From positions 1 to 64,000 of the forward strand of contig NJIE01000031.1 of assembly GCA_002213445.1 (NCBI GenBank): DNA of 64,000 nucleotides. Reading direction: 5' to 3'. This document shows, in pieces, positions 1-7,469 of the stretch. The position numbers and the translations under genes are program-made. This DNA is from Xenophilus sp. AP218F (GTDB lineage: Bacteria; Pseudomonadota; Gammaproteobacteria; Burkholderiales; Chromobacteriaceae). Below the pieces are notes generated by a model. The model was given only the letters and a program-made list of their open reading frames with translations. It searched no databases and had not been told where the DNA came from. Position 1 is the first letter of the stretch, and the number at the start of each line of letters is the position of its first letter.

Positions 1-40
1 CTTCATATCCGTCATTTTCCTTCAAGTGACGGACTTCTCT

Positions 41-139
41 CTACTTTTGATTGGTAGGGGCTGAGGGGAGCAGATCAAAGTCCGGGTCACGTTCAACGCA
101 CTCGACAACGGTTTGCTTGAAATCACGGGTTAGCGTCAT
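41..139 (-). pseudogene. Truncated addiction-module antidote (HigA-like) relic
   Basis: A 32-codon reading frame starts with ATG at 139, preceded by a good GGGAAG ribosome-binding site. Its first residues, MTLTRDFKQTVVECVERDPD, closely resemble the N terminus of a family of helix-turn-helix addiction-module antidotes that begin MALTRDFKETVxARxxRDPxF and run to about 100 residues. The similarity stops after about 21 residues; the tail (FDLLPSAPTNQK) does not continue the family and the helix-turn-helix is absent. I read this as the 5-prime stump of an antitoxin gene cut by rearrangement. No partner toxin gene is visible to the right. The assignment rests on memory of the family N terminus and needs a search. 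Confidence 0.45.
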
Positions 140-337
140 GCTTTCTTCCCTTCCTTGCCTTGTATTCGTCGTGCAGCGTCGCAACCACCCTGGAACCCTT
201 GTTATTGCTAGCTTTGACAGACTATGGCAACAAGCATGTACGTAACCCCTTGAAAACGTCACTGTGTGACAGACTTAAAATTTTGACGGGAATGTGATTT
301 TGTTTCAATAAAATCAATTGGTTGCAATGTGCTGTCA

Positions 338-407
338 TGACAGACTTTATTCTCTCCGATCAACTAGAGCGAATAAAGTCCGTCGGATCCGAATAAAGTT
401 CGTCGGA
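338..407. repeat. TnsB-like repeat sites, one inverted and two direct
   Basis: CGAATAAAGTCCGTCGGA at 370-387 is repeated with one mismatch at 390-407, a period of 20 bp. The same core occurs inverted as TGACAGACTTTATTC at 338-352. The AATAAAGTC core matches that of Tn7 TnsB-binding sites as I remember them. The repeats are seen directly; binding by a transposase is inference. Confidence 0.5.
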
Positions 408-412
408 GTCTG

Positions 413-449
413 ACAACAGAGAAGGGGCCGCTGGCCCCTTCTTCTTTGT
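413..449 (+). terminator. Rho-independent terminator, possibly bidirectional
   Basis: A 10-bp perfect stem (AGAAGGGGCC, loop GCT, GGCCCCTTCT, 420-442) is followed by TCTTTGTTGT. Flanking ACAACA and TGTTGT extend the symmetry. No plus-strand gene lies upstream inside the window, so either its gene was displaced by inserted DNA or it serves the minus-strand gene ending at 641. Confidence 0.6.
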
Positions 450-640
450 TGTGTCGTATCAACTCTTCAGATGCTCGCTTTTCGACCGAGGCGATCAGTT
501 ACAGCCAGATGTTCGTCGTCCGCTTCTGTATCGATTGCAGTCGTGAAAGTATCTAGAGAGGCAGGGGCGATTCAGTTTGGGCCGATCAGTTTTGGCCGAA
601 AATCGACCGCCTCTCGCAAGGCGCAGGGTAAGGCCGACGC

Positions 641-1087
641 TTACTTGGGACGCAGCGCTCGTTCTACCTTGGGTTCGTCCACATATTGGACGAACCCCAT
701 CAATGCCGCGTTCACCTGTGGATTGGCGGTGAGTTCCTGCATGGCCAGTTTGCCCAGGGAGTCGAACGCGACCCGGATGGAATCGGAGCCGCCTTGCCGG
801 TTCGCGTTGCGAACCGCCTCCGTGCAATTGTCGCTGAACAAACGAGTCATCAAGGCCCCGACATAACGCAAGTTCTCCTGCCTGACTTGCGGCGCAACGC
901 CGCCGATATCGCTCATTTGCGGATGTTTGGTGAGGCTGATCAGCACCCAGCGGGCCAGTTCCTTGCGGTCTCTGCCCGTAGTGTTGTCGGCCAGACAATT
1001 GCTGAGCGTGTCGGTGGCGGGGTTGGCCAGGGCGGGTTGGGCGGCAAGCGCGGTCAGCAGCAGAATGGCGATTGAAGCGAGTTTCAT
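641..1087 (-). CDS. Small exported protein of unknown function
   Basis: The product is 148 residues. The ATG at 1087 is chosen because it begins a clean signal peptide (MKLASIAILLLTALAAQPALA, cleaved about residue 21); the longer frame from a TTG at 1141 adds an implausible basic leader. The ribosome-binding site is weak. The mature part has two cysteines, in SNCLADNTTGRDRKELARW and DNCTEAV, which could form a periplasmic disulfide. The NTTGRDRKELARW segment is one I associate with uncharacterised exported proteins of Pseudomonas and Neisseriales, but I cannot name a function. It stands alone, about 170 bp downstream of the amidohydrolase on the same strand, with a hairpin between them. Confidence 0.75.
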   Translation of the reverse strand: MKLASIAILLLTALAAQPALANPATDTLSNCLADNTTGRDRKELARWVLISLTKHPQMSDIGGVAPQVRQENLRYVGALMTRLFSDNCTEAVRNANRQGGSDSIRVAFDSLGKLAMQELTANPQVNAALMGFVQYVDEPKVERALRPK

Positions 1088-1180
1088 GGCAGTCGGAAGG
1101 GGTTTGAATTTGCGCAGGCTAACTCGTTTGGCTGGCTTCAATCAACGTGGATATGGCTGAGTGTGAAATCGCCCGTTGCG

Positions 1181-1206
1181 AAAGGAGACCCGGCAGGGCC
1201 TCTTTT
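1181..1206 (-). terminator. Hairpin downstream of the amidohydrolase gene
   Basis: AAAGGAGACCC, loop GGCA, then GGGCCTCTTTT form a stem with one A-C mismatch and one wobble pair, ending in A-T pairs. It lies 55 bp past the stop of the 1261-3069 gene. There is no separate U tract beyond the stem, so it is a modest terminator candidate. Confidence 0.35.
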
Positions 1207-1260
1207 CGCCTGGGCGGACGAGGCTCCCGGAGTGGAAGGCACCAATCCGGGAGGCGGCGT

Positions 1261-3069
1261 TCAATGGGTATCGTCGCAGGCGGGCACCAGCCCGCCGCGC
1301 ATCAGCGCGGCGCTGGCGAGCGCGAAGCAGCGATCTGAGCCGCTGCAGCTATTGCCGGCCAGGCCGGACTGGCTGTCAGCCTGATAGATCAGCTTGCCCT
1401 CCTTGATGGTTTTCAACACCTGGATGTCGTTGATTTTCATCGGGTCGCCGGTCAGGGGATTGGCCGACAGCACCACGAAATCGGCGGTCTTGCCCACTTC
1501 GATGGAGCCCTTGGTCTTTTCCTCGAAGTACTGGTAGGCGGCCCACAGGGTTTGGGCTTTCAACCCAACCAGAGGGGAGACGCGCTGCTCGGGGCCCAGC
1601 ACTTCGCCGGAGCGCGTGACGCGATTGACGGTGGCCGAGTACACCCGCATGGCGTTGGGGAAGGCCACCGGGGCGTCATGGTGCGACGTGAAAATCATGC
1701 CGCGGGCCAGCGCCCAGCCTGTCGGCGAAATATTCTGCGCGCGCTCGCCGCCCAACACCGAATTCTTGTGCCAGTCGCCCCAGTAGAAAGTATGCATCGG
1801 GAAGAACGACGGCAGAATGTTCAGGTCCTTGAACGCTTGCACCTGATCTTCCCGCGCGGTTTGCGCGTGAATGGCCACGATGCGGCGATCGCCCTTGCCG
1901 AATTTTTCTTCCGCCTTGCGCACGGCCTGGATGTATTGATCGATCGCGGCGTCGCCGTTGACGTGCGCCAGCAATTGCCAGCGTTTCCGGAATGCCAGAT
2001 CCACGTACTTCTGCGCCTCCGCGTCGCTCATGCTGGCGTAACCGCGATATTCGGCATTCTGGCCATGCGGCGGCACCAGATACGGTTGGGTCAGCCAGGC
2101 GGTTTTGCCCTGCGGCGAGCCGTCCAGGTTGAGCTTGGCGCCGGCTACGCGAAAGCCGTTATGGTAGCTGCGGGACAGATAAGGTGCCTTGATCACGTCC
2201 TGCGCGCCCTGGATGTCGGGATAGGCCGCCACATCGATTTTCAGCTTGCCCTTTTGGGCCAGCCCGTACATGGTTTTCACCGAGTCGGCGGTGGCGCGGC
2301 CTTCCTGGGCGGTGGTGTAGCCAAAGCGGCTGTACAAATCCATGCCCGCCTTGAAGATCATTTCATTGTCTTTGGGGCTGAGTTTGGCGAACAGCGGAAT
2401 CAGCACCCGGAAGAAAGCCATCTCTTCCAGCACTCCGTCCGGTTCGTTGCCGCCTGCGCGGCGGCGAATCTTGCCGCCCGCCGGGTCCGCGGTTTTCGCG
2501 TTGTAGCCGACCATGGCCAGCGCCTTGCTGTTCATGGCGGCCAGATGGCCGGATTGATGGATGACGATGACCGGAAGGTCTGCAGAGACGGCGTCAAGCT
2601 CATCGCGCGTGGGATGGCGCTGCTCCGCCAGCTGCGAGTCGTCGTATCCAAAGCCGAACACGATGCCCAGCTTCTGGTTTTGCGGCGCGGCGGCCCACTC
2701 GCGCAAAGTCTGCTGCAAGGCCGCTATGCTGTTTACCTTGCCGTCCGGTTGCGGCAGCAGGTTGGCCGACAGGGCTTGCACGCCGGTATTGAATACATGG
2801 CCATGGGCGTCGATGAAGCCTGGAATCAGGGTCTTGCCCTGCAAATCCACCATCCTGGTTTGGCTGTTCTTAAGCTTGAATACCTCGTCCTTGGCGCCGA
2901 CGGCGATGATCTTGCCGTTCTTGACGGCCACCGCTTCGGCGTTCGGTTGCAGCTCGTTGACCGTCACGATGTCGCCGCCGCTATAGATGGCGTCGGCAAA
3001 CGGCGCCGCCGCGACCAGGCAGGATGATGAAGAAATCAACAGGCTTGCCGCGATATGACCAAGTTTCAT
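1261..3069 (-). CDS. Exported YtcJ-type metal-dependent amidohydrolase
   Basis: The product is 602 residues, starting at the ATG at 3069 after a GGGAGAA ribosome-binding site and with a signal peptide (MKLGHIAASLLISSSSCLVAAA). It belongs to the amidohydrolase-3 (YtcJ-like) family, which hydrolyses amide, formamide or related bonds with a metal centre in a TIM barrel. Visible family features are the N-terminal beta-sandwich (ADAIYSGGDIVTVNE), the first metal-binding HxH in PGFIDAHGHV, later histidines in LAHVNGDAAID and VAIHAQTARED, and the catalytic-aspartate region TSHHDAPV. The C terminus returns to the sandwich (KTADFVVLSANPL) and carries an extra Cys-containing tail. The substrate is unknown; a secreted form suggests scavenging outside the inner membrane. 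Not obviously in an operon. Confidence 0.88.
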   Translation of the reverse strand: MKLGHIAASLLISSSSCLVAAAPFADAIYSGGDIVTVNELQPNAEAVAVKNGKIIAVGAKDEVFKLKNSQTRMVDLQGKTLIPGFIDAHGHVFNTGVQALSANLLPQPDGKVNSIAALQQTLREWAAAPQNQKLGIVFGFGYDDSQLAEQRHPTRDELDAVSADLPVIVIHQSGHLAAMNSKALAMVGYNAKTADPAGGKIRRRAGGNEPDGVLEEMAFFRVLIPLFAKLSPKDNEMIFKAGMDLYSRFGYTTAQEGRATADSVKTMYGLAQKGKLKIDVAAYPDIQGAQDVIKAPYLSRSYHNGFRVAGAKLNLDGSPQGKTAWLTQPYLVPPHGQNAEYRGYASMSDAEAQKYVDLAFRKRWQLLAHVNGDAAIDQYIQAVRKAEEKFGKGDRRIVAIHAQTAREDQVQAFKDLNILPSFFPMHTFYWGDWHKNSVLGGERAQNISPTGWALARGMIFTSHHDAPVAFPNAMRVYSATVNRVTRSGEVLGPEQRVSPLVGLKAQTLWAAYQYFEEKTKGSIEVGKTADFVVLSANPLTGDPMKINDIQVLKTIKEGKLIYQADSQSGLAGNSCSGSDRCFALASAALMRGGLVPACDDTH

Positions 3070-3373
3070 TTTCTTCTCCCGGTTTGACCCGCTCGGAATG
3101 GATGGAAGGGCGATGCGCATTCGATTTTGCGCAATCGCCGGCGCGTCCATGATACGGAGCGCGAACACGATGGCATTTGTTGGCAAGCAATGGATCGTCA
3201 AATCAATACGCGAACATCTTGACCCAGCCACCGCCGCCTGCCGCTGGCGGGCGAAGCCGCTCCGGCGCGCGCCTTGGACGCCTCCGGCGCCAGGGAGGCG
3301 GAATCCGGCCAATCTATCACATTGGCATGATGGCGCGCCATGACGGGCGAGTTGGCATGGCTGCCTGACGCAT
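3070..3373. other. Intergenic region upstream of the amidohydrolase
   Basis: These 304 bp separate two minus-strand genes. They hold the leader of the amidohydrolase gene and no convincing reading frame. I see a perfect 12-bp palindrome ATGGCGCGCCAT at 3330-3341 and two copies of TTGGCATG, near 3322 and 3352, flanking it. They could be a regulatory site, but nothing ties them to a known regulator. Confidence 0.4.
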
Positions 3374-4693
3374 TCAGGCCAGCCCCAGCCGCCGCATGCG
3401 CGAAACCAGCGTGCTGCGCGCCAGGCCCAGCCGGCGGGCGGCGGCGGAGGCGTTGCCGCCGCAGGCGGCGAGGGCGGCTTCGATGGCGGCCGCTTCCCGC
3501 TGGCGCAGTTGCCGGCGCAGATCGCCTGCCGGCGGCGCGGCCGCGGGCTGCGCGCCGGCGTGCAGGGCGATGCGCTCCAGCCGCGCGCCGCCGTCGTGCA
3601 GCAGCAGGCTGCGGCGGATGATGTTTTCCAGCTCGCGCACATTGCCGCGCCAGGGATGGGCTTGCAGCGCGGCTTCGGCCCTGGCGTCCAGCTGCGTCAC
3701 CCTGGGGTTGAGTTCGGGGGCGTGGCGGGCCAGCAGCGCGCGGGCCAGCAGCGGCACGTCGCCGCGCCGTTCGCGCAGCGGCGGGATGTGGACGTAGCCG
3801 ACGTTGAGGCGGTAATACAGGTCTTCGCGCAGGCGGCCTTGCTCCACCGCCGCCAGCGGTTCCTGGTTGAGCGCCGCGATCAGGCGCACATTGGCCAGCA
3901 GCGATTGGTGGCTGCCCAGCGGCTGGTAGCTGCCGTCCTGCAGCACCCGCAACAGCTTGCCTTGCAGCTGGATGGGCATGGAGTTGAGTTCGTCCAGGAA
4001 CAGCGTGCCGCCGTCGGCCAGCGTGAGCAGGCCCTTGCGGTTTTCCGCGCCGGTGAACGCGCCCTTGACGGTGCCGAACAGCGTGCTCTCCAGCAGGGTA
4101 TCGGGGATGGCTGCGCAGTTGACGGTGAACAGCGGCCGTCCGCCGCGCGGGCTGAGCGCGTGGGCGCGGCGGGCGAACAGCTCCTTGCCGGTGCCGGTTT
4201 CGCCGTAAATCAGGATGGGCAGCTCGCTGGCGGCGAAGGCGTCCAGCCAGGCGATCTGTTGCCGCATCAGCGGATCGGCGGTGGCGATGCGCGGCACCTC
4301 GGCGTCCTCGCGCGGACCGCTGGGCATGTGGCGCAGCTGCCGGCCGATTTCCATCGCGCCCAGCAGCGCGCCGTCCCGGCCGTATAGCGGCGCGGCGGTG
4401 TGCAGGTAGGGGATGGTCTGGCCGTCCGGACCGATATAGGACTGGCAGACGTCGGTGAAGCGCGCGCCGCGCGCCAGGCATTGCAGCAGCGTGCTGTCCT
4501 CGCGGGTGAGCCAGGGGTTTTGCGCCAGCAGATGCTTGCCGATCACCTCGTCGGCGTCCACGCCGTCCATGCGGGCGCTGGCCGGGTTGTAGTAGACGAA
4601 GCGGCCGTCGGCGTCCACCACGGTGGCGGGGCGATCCAGCGTGTCCAGCAGCGGCCGCAGGCAGGCGACGAGCCAGCTCAGTTCCTGATCCAT
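3374..4693 (-). CDS. Sigma-54-dependent activator, PAS + AAA+ + Fis-type HTH
   Basis: The product is 439 residues. An N-terminal PAS sensor domain (about 1-115, ATVVDADGRFVYYNPAS) is followed by a sigma-54 interaction AAA+ domain with Walker A GETGTGKE at 164-171, the sigma-54 contact loop GAFTGA at 211-216 and Walker B GTLFLDEL at 229-236. A Fis-type helix-turn-helix ends the protein (AALAACGGNASAAARRLGLA). The layout matches RocR/ArgR-like activators of arginine catabolism. It is divergent from the dimethylarginine hydrolase and ArcD-like genes, and an exact -24/-12 promoter faces those genes, so it is very likely their activator. The effector, possibly arginine or a methylarginine, is inferred. 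Confidence 0.93.
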   Translation of the reverse strand: MDQELSWLVACLRPLLDTLDRPATVVDADGRFVYYNPASARMDGVDADEVIGKHLLAQNPWLTREDSTLLQCLARGARFTDVCQSYIGPDGQTIPYLHTAAPLYGRDGALLGAMEIGRQLRHMPSGPREDAEVPRIATADPLMRQQIAWLDAFAASELPILIYGETGTGKELFARRAHALSPRGGRPLFTVNCAAIPDTLLESTLFGTVKGAFTGAENRKGLLTLADGGTLFLDELNSMPIQLQGKLLRVLQDGSYQPLGSHQSLLANVRLIAALNQEPLAAVEQGRLREDLYYRLNVGYVHIPPLRERRGDVPLLARALLARHAPELNPRVTQLDARAEAALQAHPWRGNVRELENIIRRSLLLHDGGARLERIALHAGAQPAAAPPAGDLRRQLRQREAAAIEAALAACGGNASAAARRLGLARSTLVSRMRRLGLA

Positions 4694-4775
4694 GCTCTTC
4701 CTCCAGCGTTATCGCCTGTTTTCGTCACATGCGCTTGCAAGTCAACGGCTTGCGTCTCGTCGAAATATCGATAGC

Positions 4776-4794
4776 TGGCGAAAAATGGCGAAAT
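4776..4794. promoter_or_regulatory. Candidate upstream activator sites
   Basis: TGGCGAAAAA at 4776-4785 is followed directly by TGGCGAAAT at 4786-4794, with a TATCGATA palindrome just before them. They lie about 120-140 bp upstream of the sigma-54 promoter, a usual position for binding of an AAA+ activator. The sequence repeat is seen; its role is inferred. Confidence 0.35.
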
Positions 4795-4913
4795 ACGGGT
4801 TTGAAAAAGGCCGGTCGGCCCGGCGGGCGCGGCGGCGCGTATCCATATTGGCCGATTGCCGAGGCGAAAGCTTGACGCGGATCAAGCAAACCGGGCGGCT
4901 TGCCGGCGCGGGC

Positions 4914-4928
4914 TGGCACGGTAGTTGC
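4914..4928 (+). promoter_or_regulatory. Sigma-54 (-24/-12) promoter
   Basis: TGGCACG, four bases, TTGC matches the sigma-54 consensus TGGCACG-N4-TTGC exactly. Transcription would start about 12 bp after the TTGC and read into the gene starting at 4968. The activator gene lies immediately upstream in the opposite direction. Confidence 0.88.
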
Positions 4929-4967
4929 GCTTATGCGGGCGATACCCCCAACCATCAGGAGATCGCA

Positions 4968-5729
4968 ATGTTCAAGCACATCATCGCCCGCACCCCCTGC
5001 CGCGGACTGGTCAACGGCATTTCCTCCAGCAATCTGGGCAAGCCCGACTACGCCCTGGCGCTGGAGCAGCACAATGCCTATATCCGCGCGCTGCAAACGT
5101 GCGGCGTGGACATCACCATCCTGCCGCCGGCCGAGGATTTTCCGGATTCGGTGTTCGTGGAGGACCCGGCGCTGTGCACGCCGCATTGCGCCATCGTCAC
5201 CCGGCCGGGCGCGGACAGCCGCCGCGACGAGGCTATGTTGATGGAGCCGGTGCTGCGCCGCTTCTATCAGCACGTGGAGCGCATCGAAGCGCCGGGCACG
5301 CTGGACGCGGGCGACGTGATGATGGTGGGCAGCCATTTCTACATCGGCGAGTCGGCTCGCACCAACGCAGAGGGCGCGCGCCAGCTGATCGCCATCCTGG
5401 AAAAGCACGGCATGAGCGGCTCGGTGGTGCGGCTGGAGAAGGTGCTGCATCTGAAAACCGGCCTCGCCTATCTGGAAAACAACAACCTGCTGGCGGCCGG
5501 CGAATTCATCTCCAAGCCGGAATTCCAGAAGTTCAACATCATCGCCATCCCGGAAGAGGAATCCTACGCCGCCAACTGCATCTGGGTGAACGGCAAGGTG
5601 ATCATGCCCTCCGGCTATCCGGTCACTCGCGACCGCATCGCGGCGCTGGGTTACCAGGTGATCGAGGTGGACACCTCCGAATACCGCAAGGTGGACGGCG
5701 GCGTAAGCTGCATGTCGCTGCGTTTCTGA
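4968..5729 (+). CDS. NG,NG-dimethylarginine dimethylaminohydrolase (DDAH)
   Basis: The product is 253 residues, the family's usual length, starting at the ATG at 4968 after AGGAG. DDAH hydrolyses methylated arginines to citrulline and methylamines in the cytoplasm. The sequence is nearly collinear with the Pseudomonas enzyme (opening MFKHIIARTP, ending GVSCMSLRF). The catalytic cysteine is Cys248 and the histidine is His161 in KVLHLKTG. The position where I recall Glu114 in the Pseudomonas protein appears here as Asp113 in TLDAGD, a conservative change. It is the first gene after the sigma-54 promoter, followed by an arginine/ornithine-type antiporter. A plain arginine deiminase would be much longer (about 410 residues), so DDAH is the better call. 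Confidence 0.95.
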   Translation: MFKHIIARTPCRGLVNGISSSNLGKPDYALALEQHNAYIRALQTCGVDITILPPAEDFPDSVFVEDPALCTPHCAIVTRPGADSRRDEAMLMEPVLRRFYQHVERIEAPGTLDAGDVMMVGSHFYIGESARTNAEGARQLIAILEKHGMSGSVVRLEKVLHLKTGLAYLENNNLLAAGEFISKPEFQKFNIIAIPEEESYAANCIWVNGKVIMPSGYPVTRDRIAALGYQVIEVDTSEYRKVDGGVSCMSLRF

Positions 5730-5800
5730 GCCAGGGGCGGAACGCGTGAAATCCGGGGCGCGCCTGGCGCGCCCCGCCGCATGGAGAAGGGAGAGGGCAG

Positions 5801-7213
5801 ATGACGCAAGCCGCAGACAAGAAACTGGGCGTGATCCCGCTGACCGCGCTGGTGGTGGGAGCCATCGTCGGCAGCGGCATTTTCAGCTTGCCGCAAAACA
5901 TGGCGGAGGGGGCCGGCGCCGGCGCCATCCTGATCGCCTGGGTGATCACCTTTGTCGGCATGCTGGCGCTGACCCGCATTTTCCAGTGGCTGTCGCTCAG
6001 CCGCCCGGACATCGGCGACGGAGTGTACGGCTACGCCCGCCACGGCTTTGGCGACTACCTGGGCTTCAACGCCGCCTGGGGCTACTGGATATCGGTGTGG
6101 GTGGGCAACGTCGGCTATCTGGTGGTGATGTTCAGCGCCCTGGGCTCGTTCCGGGCGCTGGGCTTCTTTGGCGACGGCAGCACGCTGCCGGCCCTGTTGT
6201 GCGGCCTGCTGGTGTTGTGGACGCTGCACGGCTTCGTATTGCGCGGCGTGCAGTCGGCCAGCCTGCTCAACGTCGTCGTCACCATCGCCAAGATCGTGCC
6301 GATCTGCTTGTTCGTGCTGTGCGTGGCGCTGGCGTTCAAGGCGCAGACCTTCCGGCTGGATTTCTGGGGCAGCGCGTCCTTGGGCAGCGTCGGCCAGCAG
6401 GTGAAGAACACCATGCTCTACACCGTGTGGGTCTTCCTCGGCATCGAGTGCGCCACCGTCTACGCCAGCCGCGCCAGGGACATGCGCACCGTCAGTCTCG
6501 CCACCGTGCTCGGTTTCGGCGTCACCATGCTGCTTCTGGTATGCGTGTCGGTGCTGTCGCTGGGCGTGCTGCCGCAGGCCGAACTGGCGGCGATGAAGAA
6601 CCCGTCGATGGCGGCGGTGTTGGAAAAGGCGGTGGGCCCGTGGGGCGGCGCCCTGATCAATATCGGCCTGATCCTGTCGGTGGCCGGGGCGCTGCTGGCC
6701 TGGACGCTGATCTCCTCCGAAATGCTGTATCTGGCCGCCCGCGGCGAAGGGCATACCGCGCCGGCCTGTTTCGGCAAGCTCAACGCCCGCGGCGCGCCGG
6801 CCAACGCGCTGTGGCTGACCAACGGGCTGATCTCGCTGTTCCTGATCATCAACCACCTCAACAACGCCGGCTACAACCTGCTGATCCAGCTGGCGTCGGC
6901 GATGGCGCTGATTCCCTATCTGCTGTGCGCGGCCTTCAGCCTCAAACTGGCGCGCGCCGCCCCGGCGCGCGATGTCCGGTTGCTGGCGCTGACGCTGCTG
7001 GGCACGGCCTACGGCGCCTGGCTGATCTACGCCGGCGGGCTGAAGTTCCTGCTGCTGTCGATGGTCCTGTACGCGCTGGGCCTGCCTTTCTACCTGCGCG
7101 CGCGGCGCGAACGCGGCTTGCCGGCGTTTGCCCGCCGGCTGGACGCGGCGCTGGCGGCGGTCATCGCCTTGCTTGGCCTGGTTGCGATCTGGCAGCTGGC
7201 GCTGGCGTCTTGA
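5801..7213 (+). CDS. ArcD-like amino-acid antiporter (arginine/ornithine type)
   Basis: The product is 470 residues with about 12 predicted membrane segments and belongs to the basic amino acid/polyamine antiporter branch of the APC superfamily. The N-terminal signature PLTALVVGAIVGSGIFSLPQNMA fits ArcD, LysI and YdgI. The start has a strong GGGAGAGG ribosome-binding site. It lies 71 bp downstream of the DDAH gene on the same strand and is probably co-transcribed from the sigma-54 promoter. By context it would import arginine or methylarginines in exchange for citrulline or ornithine; the exact substrates are inferred. Confidence 0.88.
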   Translation: MTQAADKKLGVIPLTALVVGAIVGSGIFSLPQNMAEGAGAGAILIAWVITFVGMLALTRIFQWLSLSRPDIGDGVYGYARHGFGDYLGFNAAWGYWISVWVGNVGYLVVMFSALGSFRALGFFGDGSTLPALLCGLLVLWTLHGFVLRGVQSASLLNVVVTIAKIVPICLFVLCVALAFKAQTFRLDFWGSASLGSVGQQVKNTMLYTVWVFLGIECATVYASRARDMRTVSLATVLGFGVTMLLLVCVSVLSLGVLPQAELAAMKNPSMAAVLEKAVGPWGGALINIGLILSVAGALLAWTLISSEMLYLAARGEGHTAPACFGKLNARGAPANALWLTNGLISLFLIINHLNNAGYNLLIQLASAMALIPYLLCAAFSLKLARAAPARDVRLLALTLLGTAYGAWLIYAGGLKFLLLSMVLYALGLPFYLRARRERGLPAFARRLDAALAAVIALLGLVAIWQLALAS

Positions 7214-7219
7214 CCGCAA

Positions 7220-7238
7220 GGGGCGGCCGGGCCGCCCC
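7220..7238 (+). terminator. GC-rich hairpin after the antiporter gene
   Basis: GGGGCGGC, loop CGG, GCCGCCCC is a perfect 8-bp stem starting 7 bp after the stop codon. There is no U tract, so termination efficiency is uncertain. Confidence 0.4.
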
Positions 7239-7469
7239 GTCCCCGCGCGCTGGCAAGCGGGGGCGTGAATATTTACTCCGCCGCGGAAAGGCCGGCCCAG
7301 CGCGGCGCGGCGCGGGCGGCTTGGTTTGGCTCAAGATATTTTGATGCGAAGCATTGGCAAGGCGGGGCGGCTGGCTCAGAATGTCGGCGGCCGCGATATG
7401 CCGTCGTGGTGCGGCCTTTCTTTTCCTGCCCAAGCGGGGCAATTCATTCATCCGTGGAAAGCCAGCAGC

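Larger units (their letters stand above)
1..415. mobile_element. Possible end of a Tn7/Tn5053-type transposon or island
   Basis: The left edge has no convincing intact gene. It carries repeated copies of a short motif: TGACGGACTT near 27, TGACAGACT near 215, TGACAGACTT near 267, TGACAGACTTTATTC at 338-352, and the reverse form GAATAAAGTCCGTCGGA at 371-387, repeated with one change at 391-407. The last pair runs up to GTCTGACA ending at 415, which in reverse reads TGTCAGAC. From family knowledge, Tn7-like and Tn5053-like elements begin with TGT and carry several TnsB/TniA sites, and the Tn7 sites contain AATAAAGTC. I infer that the window starts inside such an element or its remnant. No transposase gene is visible, and one site is inverted relative to the others, which is not typical. 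Confidence 0.3.

Noticed and set aside
469-575. Short minus-strand frame that could be a C-terminal gene fragment near 470-575
   Set aside because: About 34 codons ending at 469, no start or family match; too little to call a gene or a pseudogene.
1552-3027. 491-residue plus-strand reading frame opposite the amidohydrolase
   Set aside because: It is a shadow of the high-G+C antisense strand: the composition is His/Arg/Gln-rich without recognisable motifs, while the minus strand encodes a clear amidohydrolase.
7380-7410. Possible FliA (sigma-28) promoter before the first chemoreceptor gene
   Set aside because: CTCAGA and GCCGCGATAT are present, but the -10 has a 2-bp insertion relative to GCCGATAA, so the match is too weak.
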